A DNA stretch of 64,000 nucleotides from Cupriavidus pampae (lineage in GTDB: Bacteria; Pseudomonadota; Gammaproteobacteria; Burkholderiales; Burkholderiaceae): the NCBI RefSeq assembly GCF_914271485.1, contig NZ_CAJZAG010000008.1, positions 186,001 through 250,000 of the forward strand, written 5' to 3'. Numbering within the stretch: the first letter of the stretch is position 1; the number at the start of each line of letters is the position of its first letter. The position numbers and the translations under genes were made by a program. Below are positions 55,722 to 63,017 of the stretch, piece after piece. Under the pieces are notes generated by a model. That model was given only the letters and a program-made list of their open reading frames with translations, was not told the origin of the DNA and searched no databases.

Positions 55722-55747
55722 AAGCCCCGCACCTCGCGGGGCTTTTC
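55722..55747 (+). terminator. Terminator of the desaturase gene
   Basis: AAGCCCCGC-ACCTC-GCGGGGCTT followed by TTC, a 9-bp stem, 24 bp after the stop. Confidence 0.9.
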
Positions 55748-55819
55748 TTTTGGTTAAACTCTCGCCATGCAATGACAGAGGGTGCCGCACGCACGGCATC
55801 ATGGCGGATGCGCCGCGAT

Positions 55820-55861
55820 GGGTGCCCCCGCAAGGGTGCACCAGAAAGGGTGCGCCAAGGA
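55820..55861 (+). repeat. 14-bp tandem repeat carrying the nadA Shine-Dalgarno
   Basis: Three imperfect copies: GGGTGCCCCCGCAA (55820-55833), GGGTGCACCAGAAA (55834-55847) and GGGTGCGCCAAGGA (55848-55861). The third copy forms the AAGGAG that serves nadA, 11 nt before its ATG. Confidence 0.88.
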
Positions 55862-55873
55862 GTGCCACAAGAC

Positions 55874-57028
55874 ATGACCCCACAAACGATCAAGACCGTC
55901 GAGTTCGAAAAGCCGAACCTGACGAATGCCGACATGGACGCCGGCACCAGCTGCGTCGCGCATGCCTGGGCCAAGGTGCCGCCAGTGCTGTCGCAAGACG
56001 AGCGCGCCGAGCTGAAGGACCGCATCCGCCGCCTGTTGAAAGAGCGCAATGCGGTACTGGTGGCGCACTATTACGTCGATGCCGATCTGCAGGATCTGGC
56101 CGAGGAAACGGGCGGCTGCGTCTCCGATTCGCTCGAGATGGCCCGCTTCGGGCGCGACCATTCCGCCACCACACTGGTGGTGGCCGGTGTGCGCTTCATG
56201 GGCGAGACCGCCAAGATCCTGAGTCCCGAGAAGACCATCCTGATGCCGGACCTCGATGCGACCTGCTCGCTCGACCTCGGCTGCCCCGCGGATGACTTTG
56301 CGGCGTTCTGCGATGCGCATCCGGACCGCACGGTGGTGGTCTATGCCAACACCAGTGCGGCCGTGAAAGCGCGCGCGGACTGGATGGTGACGTCGAGCAT
56401 CGGCCTCAAGATCGTCGAGCATCTGCATGCGCGCGGCGAGAAGATCCTGTGGGCGCCGGACAAGCATCTGGGTGGGTTCATCCAGAAGCAGACCGGCGCG
56501 GACATGCTGCTGTGGCAGGGCTCGTGCCTTGTGCACGACGAATTCAAGGGTATCGAGCTGGATCTGCTGCGCAAGGAGCATCCGCACGCGAAGATCCTTG
56601 TTCACCCCGAGTCGCCGGCCAACGTGGTGGAGCTTGCCGACGTGGTGGGCTCGACCACGCAGTTGATCACCGCGGCGCAACAGCTCGACGCGACGGAATT
56701 CATTGTGGCGACCGACAACGGCATTCTGCACAAGATGCGCATGGCGGCGCCGGGTAAGCGCTTTATCGAAGCGCCGACGGCCGGCAATAGCGCGACCTGC
56801 AAGAGCTGCGCGCATTGCCCGTGGATGGCGATGAACGCGCTCTCGAACCTCGCTGAGGTGCTCGAGAGCGGTCGCAACGAGATTCATGTCGATCCCGAGA
56901 TCGGCCGCCAGGCCTACACGTGCATCGACCGCATGCTCGATTTCGCGGCGAAGCAGAAGGCGAACGTGCGGCCGTCGTCCGACTTGGCCAGCGAGTCGAA
57001 ATTGTTCCAGGGAGTGGGTCCGGCATGA
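55874..57028 (+). CDS. nadA: Quinolinate synthase
   Basis: 384 aa [4Fe-4S] enzyme that condenses iminoaspartate (from NadB) with dihydroxyacetone phosphate to quinolinate. Cluster and substrate motifs: VAHYYVDADLQDLAEETGGC, VRFMGETAKIL, MPDLDATCSLDLGCP and CKSCAHCPWMAMN. The frame is open upstream, but ATG 55874 agrees with the family N-terminus. Its stop overlaps nadC in ATGA. Confidence 0.97.
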   Translation: MTPQTIKTVEFEKPNLTNADMDAGTSCVAHAWAKVPPVLSQDERAELKDRIRRLLKERNAVLVAHYYVDADLQDLAEETGGCVSDSLEMARFGRDHSATTLVVAGVRFMGETAKILSPEKTILMPDLDATCSLDLGCPADDFAAFCDAHPDRTVVVYANTSAAVKARADWMVTSSIGLKIVEHLHARGEKILWAPDKHLGGFIQKQTGADMLLWQGSCLVHDEFKGIELDLLRKEHPHAKILVHPESPANVVELADVVGSTTQLITAAQQLDATEFIVATDNGILHKMRMAAPGKRFIEAPTAGNSATCKSCAHCPWMAMNALSNLAEVLESGRNEIHVDPEIGRQAYTCIDRMLDFAAKQKANVRPSSDLASESKLFQGVGPA

Positions 57029-57888
57029 GCGTCAATCCAGTATTCGACAGCTACGGCCCGGCCCTGCGTGCTGCGCTCGAGGCCAGCGTGCGCGCGGCCA
57101 TTGCCGAGGATGTGGGCAGTGGCGACCTGACCGGCCTGCTGGTGCCGGCCGAGAAGACCGCGCACGCGCGCGTGATCGTGCGCGAATCCGCGGTGCTGTG
57201 CGGACGGCCCTGGTTCGAGGCCTGCATGAAGGCCGTGGACGAGCGGCTCACGGTGCGTTGGCTCAAGGAGGAGGGCGCGCGCATGGCCCCCGACGACGTG
57301 GTGTGCGAGATCACCGGTCCGGCGCGTGCATTGCTGACGGCCGAACGGCCTTCGCTGAATTTTCTGCAGTTGCTGTCGGGAGTGGCGTCGGCCACGCGGC
57401 GTTACGCGGACCTGATCGCCGACACGCGCGCGCGCGTGCTGGACACGCGCAAGACGCTGCCGGGGCTGCGCCTGGCGCAGAAATACGCGGTGAAGATCGG
57501 TGGCGGCGAGAACCAGCGCCTGGCGCTCTACGACGGCATCCTGATCAAGGAGAACCACATTGCGGCGGCGGGCAGTATTACCGCTGCGATGCAGGCTGCT
57601 CTGGCGCTCGGCACCGATGCCACCGTGCAGATCGAGGTCGAGTCGATCGCGGAACTCGAAGAAGCACTGGCAGCCGGTGCCACCTCGGTGCTGATCGACA
57701 ACTTCACGACCGAAATGATGCACGAGGCGGTGCGCGTCAATGGCGGCCGTGCGCTGCTGGAGGTGTCGGGCAATGTGAACGCCGACACCATCCGCAAGTT
57801 CGCCGAGACCGGTGTCGACCGTATCTCGGTCGGCGCGCTGACCAAGGACGTCCGCGCGACCGACTACTCGCTGCGCATTATCGGTTGA
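57025..57888 (+). CDS. nadC: Nicotinate-nucleotide pyrophosphorylase (quinolinate phosphoribosyltransferase)
   Basis: 287 aa type II PRTase. EDVGSGDLTG near the N-terminus, LDTRKTLPGLRLAQKYAVKI, GGGENQRLALYDGILIKENH and EVESIAELEEAL. It converts quinolinate and PRPP to nicotinate mononucleotide. Translationally coupled to nadA. Its 3' end overlaps the convergent nadB by 11 bp. Confidence 0.98.
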   Translation: MSVNPVFDSYGPALRAALEASVRAAIAEDVGSGDLTGLLVPAEKTAHARVIVRESAVLCGRPWFEACMKAVDERLTVRWLKEEGARMAPDDVVCEITGPARALLTAERPSLNFLQLLSGVASATRRYADLIADTRARVLDTRKTLPGLRLAQKYAVKIGGGENQRLALYDGILIKENHIAAAGSITAAMQAALALGTDATVQIEVESIAELEEALAAGATSVLIDNFTTEMMHEAVRVNGGRALLEVSGNVNADTIRKFAETGVDRISVGALTKDVRATDYSLRIIG

Positions 57889-59503
57889 GTTTCTGCTTGC
57901 CGTTGCGGTGCGCTTCCGCGCGGCCCGTCAGCGGTTGCAGGACGGTCGGCAGTGCCTTGGGCAACGTTTCGGGATAGTCGCGGCTGAAATGAAGGCCGCG
58001 GCTCTCGTGACGTGAATAGGCGCTATCAACGATCAACGACGCGACTTCCACGAGGTTGCGCAGCTCGAGCAGATCGCGCGTGACGCGGAAGTTCGCGTAA
58101 TACTCGGCAATCTCCTCGCGCAACAGACCGATGCGGTGCTGCGCGCGCTCGAGGCGCTTGTCCGTGCGCACGATCCCCACGTAGTTCCACATCATGCGCC
58201 GCAACTCATCCCAGTTGTGGGACACCACGACTTCTTCGTCGGCGTCGGAGACGCGGCTCTCGTCCCATGCGGGCAACGAAATATCGGGAGCGCCGGCCTT
58301 GTCCTGCGACGCGATGTCCGTCGCGGCCGCGCGACCGATCACGATGCATTCGAGCAGGGAGTTCGAGGCCAGTCGGTTGGCGCCATGCAGGCCGGTACAC
58401 GCCGATTCGCCCACTGCATAGAGGTTCGACAGGTCGGTGCGGCCCGAGGTATCGGTCACCACGCCACCGCACGTGTAGTGCGCGGCCGGCACCACGGGAA
58501 TCGGCTCGCGGGTGATATCGATGCCGAGCTCGAGGCAGCGCGCATAAATCGTCGGGAAGTGTTCCTTCAGGAATTCCGGCGGCTGATGCGTGATATCGAG
58601 GTAGACGCAATCGAGGCCGCGCTTCTTCATCTCGAAGTCGATCGCGCGCGCCACCACGTCGCGCGGCGCGAGTTCTTCGCGCGTGTCGTGCTCGGGCATG
58701 AAGCGTGTGCCGTCGGGCAGCTTCAGCAGACCGCCTTCACCGCGCACCGCCTCGGAGATCAGGAAGGATTTCGCGTACGGGTGATAGAGGCAGGTCGGAT
58801 GGAACTGGATGAATTCCATGTTGGCCACGCGGCAGCCAGCGCGCCATGCCATCGCGATGCCGTCACCGGTCGCGGTGTCCGGGTTGGTCGTGTACAGGTA
58901 GACCTTGCCGGCGCCACCGGCCGCGAGCACCGTGTGCGTGGCGGTGATGGTGCGCACTTCACCCGTGGCGTCGTCGAGCACATACAGGCCATAGCATTTG
59001 TTGCCGGCCAGCCCGAGTTTTTCCGCGGTGATCAGATCGATCGCGAACTGATCCTCGATGATCGTGATGTTTGGATGCCGCCGCGCCTGCTCCGCGAGCG
59101 TGGTGACCACGGCGTGGCCCGTCGCATCGGCGGCGTGGATGATGCGGCGATGGCTATGTCCGCCTTCGCGCGTGAGGTGAAAACCAAGCTCCGCCTGATC
59201 GTCGCGCGTGAACGGCACGCCGCGGTCGATCAGCCACTGGATCGATTCGCGGCCATGCTCCACGATGAAGCGCGTTGCACCTTCATCGCACAGGCCCGCA
59301 CCGGCGACCAGCGTGTCCTGCGTGTGTTCGTCGTAGCTGTCGCCCGAATCGAGCACGGCGGCAATGCCGCCCTGTGCCCAATCGCTGGCGCCCTGGGTCA
59401 TCGCGCGCTTGGTGAGCATCGCCACCCGGTGAGTCTCGGCCAATTGCAGGGCGACGGTCAGACCGGCCAGTCCGCTCCCGACGATCGCGACGTCGTAGTT
59501 CAT
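57878..59503 (-). CDS. nadB: L-aspartate oxidase
   Basis: 541 aa flavoprotein: FAD-binding VAIVGSGLAGLTVALQLAE at the N-terminus, TQGASDWAQGGIAAVLD, FHLTREGGHSHRRIIHAAD, VEFIQFHPT-like NMEFIQFHPTCLY, EAVRGEGG and VPAAHYTCGGV, with GLHGANRLASNSLLE. It oxidises L-aspartate to iminoaspartate, feeding NadA. The ATG at 59503 is the family start. Converges with and overlaps nadC, so the pathway is split between two facing transcripts. Confidence 0.97.
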   Translation of the reverse strand: MNYDVAIVGSGLAGLTVALQLAETHRVAMLTKRAMTQGASDWAQGGIAAVLDSGDSYDEHTQDTLVAGAGLCDEGATRFIVEHGRESIQWLIDRGVPFTRDDQAELGFHLTREGGHSHRRIIHAADATGHAVVTTLAEQARRHPNITIIEDQFAIDLITAEKLGLAGNKCYGLYVLDDATGEVRTITATHTVLAAGGAGKVYLYTTNPDTATGDGIAMAWRAGCRVANMEFIQFHPTCLYHPYAKSFLISEAVRGEGGLLKLPDGTRFMPEHDTREELAPRDVVARAIDFEMKKRGLDCVYLDITHQPPEFLKEHFPTIYARCLELGIDITREPIPVVPAAHYTCGGVVTDTSGRTDLSNLYAVGESACTGLHGANRLASNSLLECIVIGRAAATDIASQDKAGAPDISLPAWDESRVSDADEEVVVSHNWDELRRMMWNYVGIVRTDKRLERAQHRIGLLREEIAEYYANFRVTRDLLELRNLVEVASLIVDSAYSRHESRGLHFSRDYPETLPKALPTVLQPLTGRAEAHRNGKQKLNR

Positions 59504-59628
59504 GATGCAGAAATCGCGCGGGGGCGCGTGGCATGAGGGAAAGCTCGCAAGTGTACACCCACGCGCCACGCCCGGTGCCAGGGTGCCACGCGCGCAAGAC
59601 CCGATGCGGATGCGGGGGGCAGAAAACA

Positions 59629-59655
59629 AAAAACCCCGCACGAAGCGGGGTTCCT
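59629..59655 (-). terminator. Terminator of rpmB-rpmG
   Basis: On the minus strand, AACCCCGC-TTCGT-GCGGGGTT (59652-59632) is followed by a T run. It separates rpmG from nadB. Confidence 0.9.
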
Positions 59656-59674
59656 TGTGTCAACGCAGGATCAA

Positions 59675-59845
59675 TTACTTGATCTTGGTTTCCTTGTACG
59701 ACACGTGCTTGCGGGCGACGGGATCGAACTTCATGATCTCCATCTTTTCCGGCATAGTGCGCTTGTTCTTGGTCGTCGTGTAGAAATGACCCGTACCTGC
59801 GGTCGATTCCAACTTGATCTTGTCGCGTCCGCCTTTGCTGGCCAT
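59675..59845 (-). CDS. rpmG: 50S ribosomal protein L33
   Basis: 56 aa: MASKGGRDKIKLESTAGTGH and FYTTTKNKRTMPEKMEIMKF, ending ARKHVSYKETKIK. It is a Cys-free L33 without the zinc ribbon, as in many proteobacteria. It follows rpmB by 12 bp with AGGAGTC before the ATG. Confidence 0.98.
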   Translation of the reverse strand: MASKGGRDKIKLESTAGTGHFYTTTKNKRTMPEKMEIMKFDPVARKHVSYKETKIK

Positions 59846-59857
59846 GTGGACTCCTAA

Positions 59858-60091
59858 TTAGACTTCGCCACGTGCGCGCAGGTCTGCGAGCACGGAGTCG
59901 ATGCCTTTCTTGTCAATCAGGCGCAGACCGGCGTTCGAGACGCGCAGGCTCACCCAGCGGTTTTCCGATTCAACAAAGATGCGGCGATTCTGCAGGTTGG
60001 GCAGAAAACGGCGCTTGGTCTTGTTGTTTGCGTGGGAAACGTTGTTGCCGACCATCGGCGCTTTCCCGGTCACTTGACAGACGCGTGCCAT
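59858..60091 (-). CDS. rpmB: 50S ribosomal protein L28
   Basis: 77 aa: MARVCQVTGKAPMVGNNVSH, then NNKTKRRFLPNLQ, RWVSLRVSNAGLRLIDKKG. A single Cys is present, so no zinc site. The first gene of the rpmB-rpmG operon, with AGGAGTGCTTC before the ATG. Confidence 0.99.
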   Translation of the reverse strand: MARVCQVTGKAPMVGNNVSHANNKTKRRFLPNLQNRRIFVESENRWVSLRVSNAGLRLIDKKGIDSVLADLRARGEV

Positions 60092-60188
60092 GAAGCACTC
60101 CTAAATCTTATTCGTGGACAATGTTCGCAACAGATCAACAAAAGGCGCTCGGCCCGGACTGCAGCGGTTGGACTTCAGCAAAACGAGC

Positions 60189-60218
60189 ATTATAGACCCG
60201 AAGCGCAACCGGAATCAA
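60189..60218 (-). promoter_or_regulatory. Promoter of rpmB-rpmG
   Basis: On the minus strand, TTGATT (60218-60213), 18 nt, TATAAT (60194-60189), about 95 nt before the rpmB start. Confidence 0.7.
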
Positions 60219-60237
60219 CGACTACCGCGCTTTTCCG

Positions 60238-60954
60238 TCAGGGAGTGTGGCGTCGTGTCTCTGGCATCACGTCCGGACACGGCAACAGGTCATGCTCGGC
60301 AAACGAGTAGGTCTCGCTGCCCGCCACGATGTAATGGTCGAGCAGGTCGATGTCCAGTGTACCCAGCGCGCGGACCAGCCGGCGCGTGGTGGTGACGTCG
60401 CTGCGGCTGGGCGCGGCAACGCCGCCCGGATGGTTGTGGGCGACGATGACACTGGCGGCATTGTGGATAAGTGCCTCACGCGCAACCTCGCGAGGATAGA
60501 TGCTAGCCTGTCTCAGGGAGCCCCGGAACAGCTCGGCGCTGGCTATCAGTCCGTGATGTGTGTCGAGATAGAGACAGTAGAACGCTTCGTAGGGCAGTTG
60601 GGCAAGGGTCAGGCGCAGATAATCGCGCACCGCGCGGGAGGTGCCCAGGGTCCGCGGCGTACGGAGCGATTCGGCCAGCGCGCGACGCGCGAGTTCGGGC
60701 ACGACCTGCAATTGCGCGTATTTGGCGTCGCCCATGCCCTTGAACGCGGCCAGGCGCTGCGCGTCGGCCGCGAACAGCTGCGTCAGCGAGCCGAAGCTGC
60801 CGATCAGTTCGCGAGAGAGGTCGAGCGCGGTCTTGCCGGCCGCGCCGACGCGCAGGAACACGGCGAGCAATTCGGCGTCAGATAGCGTGGCCGCGCCTGC
60901 CTGCAGCAGCTTTTCGCGCGGGCGCTCGCAGGCGGGCCAGTCGGTAATTGGCAT
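60238..60954 (-). CDS. radC: RadC family JAB/MPN protein
   Basis: 238 aa. An N-terminal UPF0758 helix-hairpin-helix part (TLSDAELLAVFLRVG, LAAFKGMGDAKYAQLQVV) precedes the JAB metalloprotease-like domain with EALIHNAASVIVAHNHPGG and PSRSDV, the zinc motif HxHx(n)SxxD. Despite the name, a DNA-repair role is not supported in current knowledge. ATG 60954. It diverges from fkpB. Confidence 0.93.
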   Translation of the reverse strand: MPITDWPACERPREKLLQAGAATLSDAELLAVFLRVGAAGKTALDLSRELIGSFGSLTQLFAADAQRLAAFKGMGDAKYAQLQVVPELARRALAESLRTPRTLGTSRAVRDYLRLTLAQLPYEAFYCLYLDTHHGLIASAELFRGSLRQASIYPREVAREALIHNAASVIVAHNHPGGVAAPSRSDVTTTRRLVRALGTLDIDLLDHYIVAGSETYSFAEHDLLPCPDVMPETRRHTP

Positions 60955-61049
60955 GATCAGATTCCTTGCTCGATCGCCGACAGATGGTGCGTGTCGGCGT
61001 CAGTTGATCCAGTCGCATACAATACGGGTTGTTGACCGGTTGATCACCC

Positions 61050-61526
61050 ATGAATTTGCAAACTTTTGCGTCGGAAGCGGCAGGCCGCAAGACCGTCCAG
61101 ACGGACTCCTTCCTGACCCTGCACTACAGTGTTTCCCTTGAAAACGGTACCGAAGTGGTAAGCACCTTCGAAGAGAAGCCTGCCACGTTGCTGCTCGGAC
61201 AAGGCCAGTTGGCGCCGATGCTGGAGCAGGCGCTGCTCGGCATGCCCGAGGGCGAGCGCATGACGTACCGGCTTGCACCGGAACACGCGTTCGGTCCGCG
61301 CAATCCGGAACTGCTGCAGTGGGTCTCGCTGGCGACGCTGCGCGAGAACAGCTCGTTCGAGGAAGACTACTCGCCGGGCGACCTCGTGGAGTTCAATGCG
61401 CCGAGCGGTGGCAACTACGCCGGCGTACTCAAGGAGTTCGGCGAGACCGCCGCGCTGTTCGACTTCAATCACCCGCTGGCCGGACAGACGATTCTGTTCG
61501 ACGTTCAGCTGATCGGAATTCTCTGA
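61050..61526 (+). CDS. fkpB: FKBP-type peptidyl-prolyl isomerase (FkpB/SlpA-like)
   Basis: 158 aa. FKBP fold with an inserted flap as in SlyD/SlpA: SFLTLHYSVSLENGTEVVST, LLLGQGQLAPMLEQALLGMP, then YRLAPEHAFGPRN and FNHPLAGQTILFDVQLIGIL. It assists proline isomerisation in folding. Located directly upstream of ispH, the conserved fkpB-ispH arrangement; the stop overlaps the ispH ATG (TGATG). Confidence 0.95.
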   Translation: MNLQTFASEAAGRKTVQTDSFLTLHYSVSLENGTEVVSTFEEKPATLLLGQGQLAPMLEQALLGMPEGERMTYRLAPEHAFGPRNPELLQWVSLATLRENSSFEEDYSPGDLVEFNAPSGGNYAGVLKEFGETAALFDFNHPLAGQTILFDVQLIGIL

Positions 61527-62509
61527 TGTCCACCGTTGCGGAAGCTCCCATGCTCGACAATCAGCCTGCCCTCGATGCGGAGATCCTGCTCGCGCAGCCG
61601 CGCGGTTTCTGCGCCGGCGTCGATCGTGCCATCGAGATCGTCGAGCGCGCGCTCGAGCGATTCGGTTCGCCCATCTACGTGCGCCACGAGATCGTGCACA
61701 ACGCCTACGTCGTAGAGAATCTGCGGCAGAAGGGCGCCGTTTTCGTCGACGAGCTCGACGAGGTGCCACAAGGCTCGACGGTCATCTTCAGTGCGCATGG
61801 CGTATCCAAGGAAGTGCGTGCCGATGCGGTAGAGCGCGGTCTGACCGTGTTCGATGCCACGTGCCCGCTCGTGACCAAGGTTCACGTGGAAGTCGGCAAG
61901 ATGCGCGCCGAGGGCTGCGAGATCATCATGATCGGCCACCGCGGTCATCCCGAGGTGGAAGGCACGATGGGGCAGTCGGAACGCGGCATGCTGCTGGTCG
62001 AGTCGGTGGAGGATGTACAGCGCCTGGAGGTCAAGGATCCGACCCAGCTGGCGTACGTTACGCAGACCACGCTGTCGGTCGATGAGACCGCCGAGATCGT
62101 GCGCGCGCTGAAAGAGCGTTTCCCCGAGATCCGCGAGCCGAAGAAGCAAGACATCTGCTATGCCACGCAGAACCGCCAGGATGCTGTGAAGTTCATGGTG
62201 CCGCAGGTGGAAGTGGTGATCGTAGTGGGCAGCCCCAACAGCTCGAACTCCAACCGTCTGCGCGAACTGGCCGATCGGCTGGGTGTGCCGGCGTACATGG
62301 TCGACGATCCGTCCCAGCTGCAGCCTGAGTGGGTGGCCGGCAAACGCCGCATCGGCCTGACCGCGGGCGCGTCCGCACCGGAAGCGCTGGCACAGGCCAT
62401 CGTCGAGCGTCTGCGCGCGCTCGGTGCGCGCTCGGTGCGCGCGCTGGATGGTGTGGAGGAGAACATGTCCTTCCCGCTACCACGAGGACTGGCGAGCGTC
62501 TCGGTTTAA
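61526..62509 (+). CDS. ispH: 4-hydroxy-3-methylbut-2-enyl diphosphate reductase
   Basis: 327 aa [4Fe-4S] enzyme, last step of the MEP isoprenoid pathway (HMBPP to IPP and DMAPP). Cluster Cys in AQPRGFCAGVDRAI, VFDATCPLVTKVH and QDICYATQNRQDAV. Substrate residues in RHEIVHN, FSAHGVS, GHRGHPEVEGT, SPNSSNSNRL and GASAPE. ATG 61526 is coupled to fkpB. A strong terminator follows. Confidence 0.98.
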   Translation: MSTVAEAPMLDNQPALDAEILLAQPRGFCAGVDRAIEIVERALERFGSPIYVRHEIVHNAYVVENLRQKGAVFVDELDEVPQGSTVIFSAHGVSKEVRADAVERGLTVFDATCPLVTKVHVEVGKMRAEGCEIIMIGHRGHPEVEGTMGQSERGMLLVESVEDVQRLEVKDPTQLAYVTQTTLSVDETAEIVRALKERFPEIREPKKQDICYATQNRQDAVKFMVPQVEVVIVVGSPNSSNSNRLRELADRLGVPAYMVDDPSQLQPEWVAGKRRIGLTAGASAPEALAQAIVERLRALGARSVRALDGVEENMSFPLPRGLASVSV

Positions 62510-62526
62510 GACGTCGTTTGAAACTT

Positions 62527-62558
62527 AAAAAACGGCACCGTTATGGTGCCGTTTTTTT
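62527..62558 (+). terminator. Terminator of fkpB-ispH
   Basis: AAAAAACGGCACC-GTTAT-GGTGCCGTTTTTT, a 13-bp stem with A and T flanks, followed by further T. Confidence 0.95.
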
Positions 62559-62819
62559 TCGTCCTGGTTTTCTATTGACCGTGTTCCGATGTGTGGACAG
62601 CCAAACAATATCGGGGTAATCCCTTAATCACGGGTTTTCCCTATTATGGTGCGGCTGGACATTATGCACATTGGAGAGGCATTGCTAATTTAGAAATAAA
62701 TGCCTATTTAAAACGTGTCTATTATGCGCGGCGCGGCACGCGGCTTTAATGCCACTTTGTGCGGTGTGGGCACGATTCTTGATAGCTAAGCGACGGGTCC
62801 GTCAGGTGGGCTTAGATTG

Positions 62820-62839
62820 CCCCAATTTGTGCATTGGGG
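62820..62839. promoter_or_regulatory. Palindromic operator candidate
   Basis: CCCCAAT (62820-62826), TTGTGC, ATTGGGG (62833-62839): perfect 7-bp arms, centred about 62 bp upstream of the -35. The cognate regulator is unknown. Confidence 0.5.
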
Positions 62840-62891
62840 AAATTCCCTAGCGCATTTGGAGGCAAAACGGTTCAGGTTGTTGCGTCGCATA

Positions 62892-62919
62892 TTGCATCCG
62901 CAAAAAAAGGGGATACAAT
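62892..62919 (+). promoter_or_regulatory. Probable sigma70 promoter of the binding-protein gene
   Basis: TTGCAT (62892-62897), 16 nt, TACAAT (62914-62919). It lies 98 bp before the ATG. Confidence 0.6.
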
Positions 62920-63017
62920 GCGCGGCGTTTCAAATTGAAACTAAACAAAGGCTGTACGGGGGAGCGTTCGGGAGGGTCCAGGTTCTCCCCTGTTTTGTGA
63001 ATCCTAGGAGATCACTC

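Larger units (their letters stand above)
62510..63017. other. Long control region upstream of the binding-protein gene
   Basis: 508 nt without a gene. After the ispH terminator, an AT-richer stretch (about 62600-62720) has three TATTATG/CATTATG motifs. A perfect inverted repeat CCCCAAT-N6-ATTGGGG lies at 62820-62839. The promoter TTGCAT-N16-TACAAT is at 62892-62919, giving a leader of about 90 nt. The layout suggests regulated expression. Confidence 0.55.

Noticed and set aside
62768..62783. GGGCACGATTCTTGAT as a sigma54 promoter
   Set aside because: The invariant GC of the -12 element is GA, so it should not function.
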